DNA from: Sphingobacteriaceae bacterium
Lineage (GTDB): Bacteria; Bacteroidota; Bacteroidia; B-17B0; Aurantibacillaceae
Direction of reading: 5' to 3'
Length of the DNA stretch: 64,000 nucleotides
Assembly (NCBI GenBank): GCA_016715905.1
Contig: JADJXI010000007.1
Coordinates: forward strand, 186,001-250,000
In this document: piece by piece, positions 10,001 through 18,403 of the stretch
Numbering within the stretch: position 1 is the stretch's first letter
How the letters are laid out: each line of letters starts with the position of its first letter
Notes under the pieces: generated by a model
Databases searched by the model: none
The model's input: the letters and a program-made list of their open reading frames with translations, nothing else
What the model was told of the DNA's origin: nothing
Translations under genes and position numbers: made by a program

Positions 10001-10820
10001 CTACTGAAAATTGCGGACAAGATAAAGTATTACCGCCTACTGAAACTAAAATTTTAAATGAACTAGCATCACAGCAACCATGTCCGGTAGAAAACACCGA
10101 CATAAATGCAAATTGAAATACCGCATTTTGAGGGGTAACCGCAAATGTTTTAGATAATTTTTCTAAGCTATAGTTGTTTTGGTTGTTATTTATTCGAATA
10201 ACTTTAGTTCCTTGCATTGGGAACGAAATTTGAGGGTTAATCCCATTTCCATTATTCGCACCGGTACCAAAAACTGAATAAATAGGATATACACCACCAA
10301 TATTTGGATCAATATATCCTGTTCCACTTGGGCAATCAATCAAAGCACCTTGATAAGGCGGATTTGGACAACATCCTAATAAATTACAAGCATCATTAAT
10401 ACCTTGTACATTACCTGATGTAATTGACCAACCTGCAATTTGATTAATGCCTGTTAACGGAGCCGGAGTTGAAGCTTCAAAGTCTTCATTAGTACAAGCC
10501 GGAACTACCACATTATTCCCAAAATTGAAGTTTTGAATAGCAGTTTTCTTAGATACTTGTGGCCATAAACCATATTTACTGTTAACAAACTCTCTTTTTA
10601 ATTGCCACATTTTTACCGGAAATTCTTCTCCCGTAAAGCCTTCGCTAATAGCGGCGGCTGAAGCTGACTGCTCATCAAAGCCGTTTAATGAATCTATACC
10701 AAAATTGTAATTCTTACAAAAATTGGCGAATACCTTATTCGGTACTTGAGCACTTAAATCACTGATTGCTAGTGTAATAATAGCAAAAAGGATCGCGATG
10801 ATTTTTGTGTTTTTTTTCAT
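7014..10820 (-). CDS. Giant secreted T9SS type B protein, paralogue P1
   Basis: 1268 aa. Signal peptide ends near 'ISDLSAQ' (residue 25). Residues about 90-350 form a unique Cys-containing N-terminal head, probably a beta-sandwich ('HGCCDASSFKILVSVGG', 'LDLTAYLGQNVTLDIIVAD', 'HWGQVYFDAQC'). From about 400 onward come Ig/PKD-like beta domains, each with a few cysteines; from about 521 to the end the protein is strikingly similar to P2 (10958-14122) and P3 (55953-58241). A PKD domain ('SVWSFGNGTSQ') precedes the gliding-motility type C-terminal domain (last ~90 residues: 'VPNVFTPNGDGNNDVFFLKV', 'ILDRWGNKVYE', 'WDGKNFSGKECASGVYFY'), the T9SS type B sorting signal. Predicted to be secreted or cell-surface; no enzymatic motif seen. 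An adhesin or matrix role is inference. Confidence 0.88.
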   Translation of the reverse strand: MKKNTKIIAILFAIITLAISDLSAQVPNKVFANFCKNYNFGIDSLNGFDEQSASAAAISEGFTGEEFPVKMWQLKREFVNSKYGLWPQVSKKTAIQNFNFGNNVVVPACTNEDFEASTPAPLTGINQIAGWSITSGNVQGINDACNLLGCCPNPPYQGALIDCPSGTGYIDPNIGGVYPIYSVFGTGANNGNGINPQISFPMQGTKVIRINNNQNNYSLEKLSKTFAVTPQNAVFQFAFMSVFSTGHGCCDASSFKILVSVGGNTLSCPQFSVAAPSAQCTTVTPMPYYLMPSGNPYTGGNAQVFSKWFINSLDLTAYLGQNVTLDIIVADCTAGGHWGQVYFDAQCLPMDIIGNGQGFPAGTPSITLPTCGANGATITAPPGLGPYSWNSGQISIPAPLTVPNNTNTTLVTNQSGTLILTMQPPGSCAPINKVITVSITPAPIALISATQAGCTNSLSVAQLTTAGSASVNSTITWSPIPGSLSGNSLTATGLPIGITTVVVQDPLGCKVTLTLNVLPAPPPVTFTVNNLTGSYSITCINPTINLQAVSNYTYGTLNYFWSSPSFTSNQAQVGITAANNITVTATDPATGCFTTEIVSIAMFTTQPTNTVNPLSQAITCNSGAPVTFSGTVSNPTVNIQHDWYSPLNPLPGGVPIATSNNTISILSGAIPPGVYTLVTTNQVNGCSSAKTVTVTSLSAWPTFSLSSPTNFSVGCAPLNSTTLSIINPVSTQTPPATCSYTFLAPTFTGVVTPSVILGNNSSTVTTLPGTWTIIVQDNSNFCRTTIQVPVLQNTVAPNVSASLFTPTLTCKNPTVIATGTTTTGNTIITWNVPSTPPTLSTPTVVIGDPANGPNTSTTSLTYANFTVVATNTLNACQSTSVVQINQNFKPPISSPTISIATPTAIYCNAGSAPVVLTTGSSTTTSGGGPSAFVANPYWEGPSPQGTVAGASSYSCYVPGVYSLTIEDNYNGCKHTGTVNVLDRTQPPVITNAFATSTLDCGGVNTAATLSFALTGTMTGGIRYLVTEYPSGTAFTPTNAIQVNLNPLLSGTASQSVSVDKLGEYEYIVSNTLTGCQAIGHFTVLPGGLNADFTPDAPTGYAPHTVGFQNTSASSGGSGSITSVWSFGNGTSQTTTNSALYTSATYPTPGTYTVMLIATKGSCVDTAYKIITVDIPSKMEVPNVFTPNGDGNNDVFFLKVANLTEINAVILDRWGNKVYETTSSTGNIAWDGKNFSGKECASGVYFYIIKSKGKDGKEYEQKGNVSLFK

Positions 10821-10899
10821 TTTATTTTATATGTTAATCTTTTTATTTGATAAAACTTTTCAGTACATAAATACAATAATCGTACCAAATATTGTTAAA

Positions 10900-10939
10900 A
10901 ATGAAACCTCGATGTTTTTTAACACATCGAGGTTTCATT
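10900..10939 (-). terminator. Intrinsic terminator after P2
   Basis: Perfect 16-bp stem (ATGAAACCTCGATGT arm with its exact complement) and an 8-nt loop, followed on the minus strand by TTTT and AT-rich sequence. It separates P2 from P1, so the tandem paralogues are probably not one transcript by default. Confidence 0.9.
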
Positions 10940-10957
10940 ACAATTAATTATTAGATA

Positions 10958-13900
10958 CTATCGCATTAAAGTGACATTTCCTTTACTACTATACTCTTTA
11001 CCATCTTTGCCTTTGGCAGTGATAATATAAAAGTAAACACCTGCTGAACATTCAGCCCCTTGGAAGTTTTTACCCTCCCACGCAATATTGCCGGTTGCTG
11101 AATTGGTTTCATAAACCTTATTTCCCCATCTGTCATGAATGATAGCATGTATTTCTCCGATTCCGGCCACCTTTAGAAAAAACACATCATTACTTCCATC
11201 TCCATTTGGTGTAAAAATATTCGGAACTTCAAGTTTTGATGGCATTTCTGCTAACACCACTCTATATGCAGTGTCAACACAAGTTCCTTTTGTAGAAATT
11301 ATCATAACTGTATAACTCCCAGGAGCGTTATAAATGCTCGAAGTATTAATATTTGATGTAGTGGTTTGACTTGTCCCATTACCAAAACTCCAAACCGTTA
11401 TAATACTATTAGAACTCAAACTTGTACTTGAAAGATTAGTGAAATTAACGGTTAACGGGGCATAACCCACAGATGGATTAGCTTCAAAATTGGCATTTAA
11501 ATCGCCAGGTACCACCTCTACAGTGCCATTCGCTTTACAACCGGTTAAGGTATTTGTTACTGTATAAAAATATAACCCCGGTTCAGAAACATTTATTGTA
11601 GACGAAGACGTTCCACTTAAAATTGGATTAATATTATGCGTTATTGCGTTGGTAGGAGAAAAGGCGGCACCATGCGGATAATAATCAATTAAATATTTAA
11701 CACCTCCAGTCATTGTTCCGGTTAATGCTAAAATCATAGTAGCCTGACTGGTTCCGCAATCTAAAGTAGCTTGAGCAACAGGTTCTGTAATTACAGGCGG
11801 TTGCGTTCTATCCAAAACATTCACCGTTCCGGTTTTTAAGCATCCATTATAATTATCTTCTATAGTTAATGAATATACTCCCGGAACATAACAACTATAA
11901 GATGACGGTCCGCAGGTTGGCGTTTGAGGTGATGGGCCCTCCCAACATGGATTAACCACAAATGCTAATGCCCCACCACCTGAAGTAGTGGTACTGTTAC
12001 CTGTGGTCAATACTACAGGTGCGTACGCTCCGGTACAATATATCGCAGTAGGTGTCGCAATTGAAATTGTAGGGCTTGAAATGGGCGGTTTGAAATTTTG
12101 ATTTATGGTAACAACCGAAGTTGACTGACAAGCATTTAAAGAATTGGTGGCAACTACAGTAAAATTAGCGTAAGTCAGGGCGGTTGTACTTGTATTTGGA
12201 CCATTCGCAGGGTCACCTATAACTAATGTTGGAGTGGATAGTGTTGGGGGCGTAGAAGGTACATTCCAAGTAATACTTGTAAAAGGAGTAGTAGTTGTAC
12301 CTGTACCTACAAATGTTGGCGTACGGCAAGTTAATGTTTGTGTAATCATAAAAGCAGAAACATTTGGCGCTACTGTGTTCTGAAGCACAGGAACCTGAAT
12401 GGTAGTTCTGCAAAAATTAGAATTATCCTGAACAATTACTGTCCAGGTTCCGGGCAATGTGGTGGTGGTTGAACTATTATTTCCTAATACAACGCTAGGC
12501 GTCACAACGCCTGTAAATGTTGGAGCTAAAAATGTATAACTACATGTGGCAGGCGGTGTTTGTGTTGAAACCGGATTAATAATGGAAATGGTAGTACTAT
12601 TTAACGGTGCGCATCCGACAGAGAAATTAGTTGGACTACTCAAAGAAAACGTTGGCCAGGCTGATAACGAAGTAACAGTTACCGTTTTTTGACTCGTACA
12701 ACCGTTTACTAAATTAGTTGTAACTAATGTATAAACTCCCGGCGGAATTGCACCACTTAAAATACTTATAGTATTATTTGAAGTGGCAATTGGAACACCG
12801 CCTGGTAAAGGATTCAACGGACTGTACCAATCGTGCTGAACATTTACGGTTGGATTGGTTACTGTACCTGAAAAAGTGACCGGAGCCCCGGAATTACACG
12901 TTATTACTTGTGTAGTTGGGTTGACTGTATTAGTTGGTGCTGTTGTATTAATCCCAATTGATAAGGTGTTCTGTAAAAAACAATTTGTTGTGAGATCTAT
13001 CCCTAATAAGGTTAAAGTAGGTATTGGTGCAGATATAGAAACGGTTTGAGTATTAGAAGTAAAAGATGGACTAGTCCATGAATACGTTAAAGGACCATAA
13101 GTGTAATTACTAATAACCGCCAGATTAATTGTTGGATTCGTACAAGTAATAGAATTACTTCCTGTTAAATTAACTATAGTATAAGAAACAGGTGGTGGAG
13201 CCGGTAAAATATTTATAGTAACGGTCTTTACACAACCGACAACATCAACTACAGTGACTGTAACTACTCCTGAAGGAAAACCTGTACCTACTAATGAATT
13301 ACCCGAAATACTTTGAGGAGCCGGACTCCAAACCACAGAAGCCGGTACAGAAGCCGAACCCGCCGTTGTTAGTGAAATTACAGCTACAGAATTGGAACAG
13401 CTTACTTGAGTAGCTGTAGCTAAAACTTGTGCACTTCCACTACTTGTATAAACTGTTACCGCATTGGTGGCGGTCCAACATGATAATGAACCACCTTGAA
13501 CGGTAACCGTATATGTAGTTTGATTGGTTGGACTAGCAATAGGATTAGAACAAGTTGAACAACTTAAACCAAGAGCCGGTGACCAGCTATACGTAATAGA
13601 ACCCGGCCCACAAGCGTTTTGTAATTGGGCCGTTAATTGTGTTGTATTGGTAGGACAAATTGTTGGGTTAGGCATAGGTTGAATAATGGGTAAAATAAAA
13701 CTACCAGGGGTGGTAAATGTATAAGTTGGCGTCCAACCACTCGGTGTAAATCCTCCGATATTATTTTCTCTAGCCCTGAATTTATAGGTTGTACCCGGAC
13801 ACAAAGTTGCCAGGTTAATGGCCCATACCGGATAATTCATTGGCTGTGTATTGGGTTTAGTTATTGAATTTGAAACGAAGAATGGAGCAACACCATCAAA

Positions 13901-14122
13901 ATTTGTATTTAAACATTCCAGCTCCAACTCAATTACATATGTACAAGCCCAAGCGGTATTACTTACCCAAGTTAAATTTAAACTACCACCGGAAACAGAT
14001 ATCACGCTTAAGGTAGGAATAGCCATTGGTGTACAAGCTTTGGTTTTTTGAAAGCTCACTAAAATCAAGGCCAAAACTAATAATGCGCTTAATTTGTTTC
14101 TCAGTTTGTTTAAATTCTTCAT
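10958..14122 (-). CDS. Giant secreted T9SS type B protein, paralogue P2
   Basis: 1054 aa. Signal peptide of about 29 residues ('LLVLALILVSFQKTKA'). The head differs from P1: residues about 30-140 look like a fibronectin III-type domain ('VISVSGGSLNLTWVSNTAWA', 'LCPGTTYKFRARENN'), followed by an Ig-like repeat with 'CPTNTTQLTAQL' and 'LSCSTCSNPIASPTNQTTYTV', a pattern frequent in Bacteroidota adhesins. From about residue 309 the body matches P1 and P3 domain for domain. The end is a PKD domain plus the type B sorting domain ('EVPNIFTPNGDGSNDVFFLK', 'IHDRWGNKVYE'). Predicted to be exported by T9SS. The gene lies directly upstream of P1 on the same strand with a strong terminator between, consistent with tandem duplication. 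Confidence 0.88.
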   Translation of the reverse strand: MKNLNKLRNKLSALLVLALILVSFQKTKACTPMAIPTLSVISVSGGSLNLTWVSNTAWACTYVIELELECLNTNFDGVAPFFVSNSITKPNTQPMNYPVWAINLATLCPGTTYKFRARENNIGGFTPSGWTPTYTFTTPGSFILPIIQPMPNPTICPTNTTQLTAQLQNACGPGSITYSWSPALGLSCSTCSNPIASPTNQTTYTVTVQGGSLSCWTATNAVTVYTSSGSAQVLATATQVSCSNSVAVISLTTAGSASVPASVVWSPAPQSISGNSLVGTGFPSGVVTVTVVDVVGCVKTVTINILPAPPPVSYTIVNLTGSNSITCTNPTINLAVISNYTYGPLTYSWTSPSFTSNTQTVSISAPIPTLTLLGIDLTTNCFLQNTLSIGINTTAPTNTVNPTTQVITCNSGAPVTFSGTVTNPTVNVQHDWYSPLNPLPGGVPIATSNNTISILSGAIPPGVYTLVTTNLVNGCTSQKTVTVTSLSAWPTFSLSSPTNFSVGCAPLNSTTISIINPVSTQTPPATCSYTFLAPTFTGVVTPSVVLGNNSSTTTTLPGTWTVIVQDNSNFCRTTIQVPVLQNTVAPNVSAFMITQTLTCRTPTFVGTGTTTTPFTSITWNVPSTPPTLSTPTLVIGDPANGPNTSTTALTYANFTVVATNSLNACQSTSVVTINQNFKPPISSPTISIATPTAIYCTGAYAPVVLTTGNSTTTSGGGALAFVVNPCWEGPSPQTPTCGPSSYSCYVPGVYSLTIEDNYNGCLKTGTVNVLDRTQPPVITEPVAQATLDCGTSQATMILALTGTMTGGVKYLIDYYPHGAAFSPTNAITHNINPILSGTSSSTINVSEPGLYFYTVTNTLTGCKANGTVEVVPGDLNANFEANPSVGYAPLTVNFTNLSSTSLSSNSIITVWSFGNGTSQTTTSNINTSSIYNAPGSYTVMIISTKGTCVDTAYRVVLAEMPSKLEVPNIFTPNGDGSNDVFFLKVAGIGEIHAIIHDRWGNKVYETNSATGNIAWEGKNFQGAECSAGVYFYIITAKGKDGKEYSSKGNVTLMR

Positions 14123-14240
14123 AGGATATAATTATTAATAACTTAAAATTAACAAATATTATGCCAAGAATACATAAATTGGTGAATGAGATAGTAAAAA
14201 CGTAATTTTAACATATTAATTTCCGAAATAAAAAGAATTC

Positions 14241-14248
14241 TACGTTTG
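14241..14248 (+). promoter_or_regulatory. Candidate -7 promoter box for the thioesterase gene
   Basis: TACGTTTG matches the Bacteroidota -7 consensus TAnnTTTG exactly and lies 20 nt before the ATG at 14269. No clear -33 TTTG is visible at 19-21 nt spacing. Confidence 0.4.
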
Positions 14249-14268
14249 TTCTAATTTAATGATTCACC

Positions 14269-14784
14269 ATGAAACCAAAAACCCCATCACAATCACTTAC
14301 TATTAATACTGAAGTTGTATTACCCAACGACACCAATCATGTAGGCAACCTCTTTGGAGGCAAATTAATGCAATGGGTAGATATTACGGCTGCGATTGCT
14401 GCCCAAAGACATTGCGGACGCGTAGTGGTAACTGCTTCCATCAATCAGGTTAGTTTTGATAATCCAATAAAACAAAACAGTGTGGTTACTTTAGAAGCAA
14501 AAGTAAGCAGAGCTTTTACCAGTAGCATGGAAATATTTGTAGACGTGTTTGTGGAAAACACAGTAACCGGAGTACAAACCAAATGCAATGAAGCCATTCT
14601 TACGTTTGTGGCTATTGATCAAAACGGAGCCCCTCTACCCGTTCCGGCAATCACACCTGAAACAGATTTGGAAAAGAAGAGATATGATAGCGCTTTAAGA
14701 AGAAGACAACTTTCCTTGATTCTATCAGGCAGAATGAAACCGGATGAAGCAACCGAACTGAAGGCACTTTTTATTAAAGATTGA
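14269..14784 (+). CDS. Acyl-CoA thioesterase (YciA/ACOT hotdog family)
   Basis: 171 aa, single hotdog domain. Family signatures: 'PNDTNHVGNLFGGKLMQWVD' (the N-x-x-G-x-x-FGG helix with Asp), 'VVTASINQVSFDNPIKQNSVV' and 'ITLEAKVSRAFTSSMEIFVDV'-like strands, then 'CNEAILTFVAID'. It hydrolyses acyl-CoA thioesters in the cytoplasm; chain-length preference cannot be read. The C-terminal 40 residues are charged and helical. Monocistronic; its last 11 bases overlap the 3' end of uvrA on the other strand. Confidence 0.9.
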   Translation: MKPKTPSQSLTINTEVVLPNDTNHVGNLFGGKLMQWVDITAAIAAQRHCGRVVVTASINQVSFDNPIKQNSVVTLEAKVSRAFTSSMEIFVDVFVENTVTGVQTKCNEAILTFVAIDQNGAPLPVPAITPETDLEKKRYDSALRRRQLSLILSGRMKPDEATELKALFIKD

Positions 14785-17662
14785 GCATTTCCTTTTTTAA
14801 GTAAGATCCGGTAATACTTTTTCGATCTTTAATTAATTCTTCGGGTGTTCCGGTAAACAATATCTGTCCGCCTCCTCTACCTCCTTCAGGCCCCATGTCA
14901 ATTACATAGTCTGCCATTTTAATCACATCCAAATTATGTTCTATCACTAAAACTGTATTTCCGCTGTCAACCAACTTCATCAAAACATCCATCAATATTC
15001 GAATATCTTCAAAATGTAAACCCGTTGTGGGCTCATCCAAAATATAAAAAGTATTTCCTGTATCTCTTTTGCTCAATTCTGAAGCTAATTTCACACGTTG
15101 CGCTTCTCCACCACTCAGTGTTGTTGCTTGCTGACCCAAAGTGATATAATCTAAACCAACATCTTTTAATGTTTTCAATTGACGATAAATAGTAGGGATA
15201 TTTTCAAAAAATTCACACGCATATTCAATCGTCATATTCAGTACATCACTTATCGATTTACCTTTGTATCTCACTTCAATTGTTTCCCTATTGTAACGTT
15301 TACCGTTGCACTCATCGCAAACTACATATACATCAGGTAAAAAATTCATTTCAATAGTTTTTAAACCGGCACCACCACAGGTCTCACATCTTCCTCCTTT
15401 TACATTAAAGGAAAATCTTCCGGCCTTATAACCTCTTATTTTTGCTTCCGGAATTTCAGCAAATAAATTTCTGATGTCTGTAAATACCCCACTATAAGTG
15501 GCCGGATTGCTTCTGGGTGTTCTTCCAATTGGGGATTGATCAATATCTATCACCTTATCAATGTTTTCAATACCAACACACGATTTGAAGGATAATGGTT
15601 TTCTTTCGGAATTATAAAGATGCGCTGCTAATACCGGGTATAAAGTTTCATTGATTAAACTGCTTTTTCCACTACCGCTCACACCCGACACGCAAATTAA
15701 TTTTCCCAAGGGAAAACGTGCATTTACTTTTTTTAAATTATGGCCTGTACATTCTTTTATTTCAATAAATTTACCATTCCCCGCTCTCCTTACTTTGGGT
15801 ATTTCAATTTTTCGTTTTCCATTTATATAATCGGATGTAATGGTATTAAATTTTATCATTTCACTCGGACTTGATTCTGCAACAATTCTCCCACCATGAA
15901 TACCGGCACCAGGCCCAATATCAATTACATAATCACATTCTAAAATCATTTCTTTATCGTGTTCCACAACCAATACACTATTTCCTACATCCCTTAAATT
16001 TTTTAAGGCCTCAATTAAACGTGCATTATCTCTTTGATGCAAACCAATGCTTGGCTCGTCTAATATATAAAGCACTCCAACTAATTGAGATCCTATTTGA
16101 GTAGCTAATCGTATACGTTGCGCCTCACCTCCACTAAGAGAATTAGAAGATCTGTTTAACGTAACATAATCTAATCCTACATCCATTAAAAATCCAATTC
16201 GGGATTTTATTTCCTTCAGTATTTCCTGAGCAATAATATTTTGTTGCGGAGATAATTTTCGTTCAATATTATTAAACCATTCTTTAAGTAAGGATATATC
16301 CAGTTCGGCTAACTCTGCAATATTTTTTTCATTGATTCTAAAAAACAAGGCTTCTTTTTTCAAACGGGTTCCGTTGCAAACCGGACAAGTTTTTTTGTTG
16401 GTGAAAGCCTGAGCCCAACGCAGCATAGCCGGACTTGGATCATCTTCCGACATCCTAGATATAAAAGTTGCGATGCCTTCAAAAGACACATCGTAAGATC
16501 CTGCTTCTGTACTTACTTTAAATAATTCATCGCTTCCGTTTAAAAGCACTTGTAATGCTTCATCACTGAAATTTGTAAATGGTGTGTCGAGATCAAAATC
16601 GTATACTTTGCCAATTGCTTCTAATTGTTTTAATATCCATGAATTTTTATTTTTTGTAATTGCTACAATTCCGCCTTTTGCAATGCTTAATTTTTTATCA
16701 GGAATAATTTTATCTATGTCAATTTCAGAAATATTTCCTAAACCACTACAGTTCGAACAAGCGCCATAAGGTGAATTAAATGAAAAAAGATTAGGAGCGG
16801 GCTCATCGTAACTAATTCCGCTGGTTGGACACATTAATAAACGACTATACAGTCGGGCTGAACTTTTACTTGTTGGATTTTTTTTTAATTTTGTTTTCGG
16901 TTTTTGCTCAACGGCATGCTCCAATATCATTAAAGTGCCTTTCCCTATTTTCATTGCCAATTGCACAGATTGAGATAATCTACTTTTAACACTGCCTTCC
17001 ACTTCTATTCTGTCAATTACAATTTCAATATCGTGAACTTTATAACGATCAAGTTGCATTTTTGGTTTCAACTCCTGCAATTCACCATCCACTCTAACTT
17101 TACTAAAGCCTTTTTTTCGAATATCTTCAAATAACTCTCGGTAATGTCCTTTCCTCCCCTTAACTACCGGTGATAAAACAACAATTATTTTTTGATCAAA
17201 ATCTTTCAGAATACTTCTCACAATCTGATCATCGGTAAAGCGCATCATTTTCTCTCCGGTTACGTAAGAAAATGCTTCACCTGCACGGGCAAAAAGCAAA
17301 CGCAAGAAATCATAAATTTCAGTGATTGTTCCAACAGTAGAACGGGGATTTTTATTTACTGTTTTTTGTTCAATAGAAATAACAGGACTCAATCCGGAAA
17401 TTTTATCCACGTCGGGTCTTTCTAAATTTCCAAGAAATTGCCGGGCATAAGAGGAAAAACTTTCCATATAACGTCTTTGACCTTCCGCATATATTGTATC
17501 AAATGCTAAAGAAGATTTTCCGCTACCGCTCAAACCCGTAATAACCACCAGTTTATTCCGAGGTATGTTTATTGAAATATTTTTAAGATTATGAGAACGG
17601 GCACCTATAATTTCTATTTGCTCATCATCTATCCGATCCTTTTCGTGCTTATCAAGTGCCAT
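14774..17662 (-). CDS. uvrA: Excinuclease ABC subunit A
   Basis: 962 aa, slightly longer than E. coli UvrA. Two ABC ATPase halves: first Walker A 'GLSGSGKSS' at residues 43-51, second 'GVSGSGKSS' in the C-terminal half, each followed by a signature 'LSGGEAQR' and 'YILDEP'. The central zinc module 'CETCGGAGLKTIEMNF..CDECNG' is intact. The first zinc module reads CPTSG rather than CxxC, so one of its ligands is a Ser; from memory this is common in Bacteroidota UvrA. It locates bulky DNA lesions for nucleotide excision repair. It follows two small membrane-protein genes on the same strand after a 31-nt gap and may be cotranscribed with them. Confidence 0.97.
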   Translation of the reverse strand: MALDKHEKDRIDDEQIEIIGARSHNLKNISINIPRNKLVVITGLSGSGKSSLAFDTIYAEGQRRYMESFSSYARQFLGNLERPDVDKISGLSPVISIEQKTVNKNPRSTVGTITEIYDFLRLLFARAGEAFSYVTGEKMMRFTDDQIVRSILKDFDQKIIVVLSPVVKGRKGHYRELFEDIRKKGFSKVRVDGELQELKPKMQLDRYKVHDIEIVIDRIEVEGSVKSRLSQSVQLAMKIGKGTLMILEHAVEQKPKTKLKKNPTSKSSARLYSRLLMCPTSGISYDEPAPNLFSFNSPYGACSNCSGLGNISEIDIDKIIPDKKLSIAKGGIVAITKNKNSWILKQLEAIGKVYDFDLDTPFTNFSDEALQVLLNGSDELFKVSTEAGSYDVSFEGIATFISRMSEDDPSPAMLRWAQAFTNKKTCPVCNGTRLKKEALFFRINEKNIAELAELDISLLKEWFNNIERKLSPQQNIIAQEILKEIKSRIGFLMDVGLDYVTLNRSSNSLSGGEAQRIRLATQIGSQLVGVLYILDEPSIGLHQRDNARLIEALKNLRDVGNSVLVVEHDKEMILECDYVIDIGPGAGIHGGRIVAESSPSEMIKFNTITSDYINGKRKIEIPKVRRAGNGKFIEIKECTGHNLKKVNARFPLGKLICVSGVSGSGKSSLINETLYPVLAAHLYNSERKPLSFKSCVGIENIDKVIDIDQSPIGRTPRSNPATYSGVFTDIRNLFAEIPEAKIRGYKAGRFSFNVKGGRCETCGGAGLKTIEMNFLPDVYVVCDECNGKRYNRETIEVRYKGKSISDVLNMTIEYACEFFENIPTIYRQLKTLKDVGLDYITLGQQATTLSGGEAQRVKLASELSKRDTGNTFYILDEPTTGLHFEDIRILMDVLMKLVDSGNTVLVIEHNLDVIKMADYVIDMGPEGGRGGGQILFTGTPEELIKDRKSITGSYLKKEMLNL

Positions 17663-17693
17663 GCATCAAAAATAGTCTGGATTTTCTGAAAAA

Positions 17694-17978
17694 TTAAATC
17701 AGTTTAATAACAAAGTTTAAAGTCATTACTAAAACGGTGCTACTAAACAATATAACAATATTACGTGCGCCATTTTGAAAATTCATTCGGATATGTAACA
17801 AACAATAAACAAGCGTAAAAATAAAGGGTAGTAAGCTAGGATTTAATTGAAGACTTAAAAAAAAATCTCCTTTTATTAAGGCGATAAAAGCCCTTTGCAT
17901 ACCACATCCCGGACATTCAACTCCCAAAACAGCCTTAAATGAACAGGCTAATAAATTATTTTCAATAAATTCAATCAA
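17694..17978 (-). CDS. DUF2752 small membrane protein
   Basis: About 94 aa from a TTG at 17978. The longer frame (to 18086) would overlap the upstream gene by 106 nt and adds sequence unlike the family, so I reject it; the TTG two bases after the preceding stop gives the usual DUF2752 start, about 9 residues before 'LACSFKAVLGVECPGCGMQRA'. The 'CPGCGMQRA' motif with two cysteines is the family hallmark and is followed by two predicted transmembrane helices. Function is unknown. In Bacteroidota this family often sits next to a CCC-motif membrane protein gene, as here; the pair is probably translationally coupled. Confidence 0.8.
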   Translation of the reverse strand: MIEFIENNLLACSFKAVLGVECPGCGMQRAFIALIKGDFFLSLQLNPSLLPFIFTLVYCLLHIRMNFQNGARNIVILFSSTVLVMTLNFVIKLI

Positions 17979-17980
17979 GC

Positions 17981-18340
17981 TTATAATGCATTGAGGGCCC
18001 CAAAAGCTAGGGTGCCAACAATAAAGAAATACACTACCAAAAACAGAATATATAAACCCGACAAACTCATGCCGATGATAGCACAAATTTTACCGGCTTT
18101 TAAATTTTTGTAGGAAGCAATTGAGTAAGCAGTTGGATTCTCTTTATACAATTTATCGCCTTGATTAGCCAGAACAATAGCTATAATACCCAATATAATT
18201 GATACAATACCGTAGCACCAACAAAAAACAATAGATAAAATTCCAAGCACCAACACCCCAACGCTATTCGGTACATTTTGAGTCCCGCCAAAATTCTGAT
18301 TTACGGGGTTATTAGAATTTGTATTCATTTCTTGCTCCAT
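17981..18340 (-). CDS. CCC-motif / DUF4190-like small membrane protein
   Basis: 119 aa. An Asn-rich soluble N-terminus (1-25) is followed by two transmembrane segments: 'VLVLGILSIVFCWCYGIVSIILG' with the Cys motif (here C-W-C) and a C-terminal 'CAIIGMSLSGLYILFLVVYF'. Between them is the conserved 'LANQGDKLYKENPTAY' segment. These features define the Bacteroidota 'CCC motif' membrane protein family, of unknown function. The ATG at 18340 or the Met four codons later could be the start. It is the first gene of the small cluster that continues into DUF2752 and uvrA. Confidence 0.8.
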   Translation of the reverse strand: MEQEMNTNSNNPVNQNFGGTQNVPNSVGVLVLGILSIVFCWCYGIVSIILGIIAIVLANQGDKLYKENPTAYSIASYKNLKAGKICAIIGMSLSGLYILFLVVYFFIVGTLAFGALNAL

Positions 18341-18403
18341 AACATTAAAATAATTTGATGTAAAAGTGAGAAAAATAATTGAGATTTAAGCCGCCTTGCT
18401 TAA

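Noticed and set aside
7014..14122. Mobile element or recent duplication breakpoints around P1/P2
   Set aside because: No transposase, terminal repeats or target duplications seen; DNA divergence between the copies argues for an old duplication.
17979..18086. Longer DUF2752 frame starting at 18086
   Set aside because: It overlaps the upstream gene by 106 nt and adds sequence unlike the family; the TTG at 17978 gives the usual family start.
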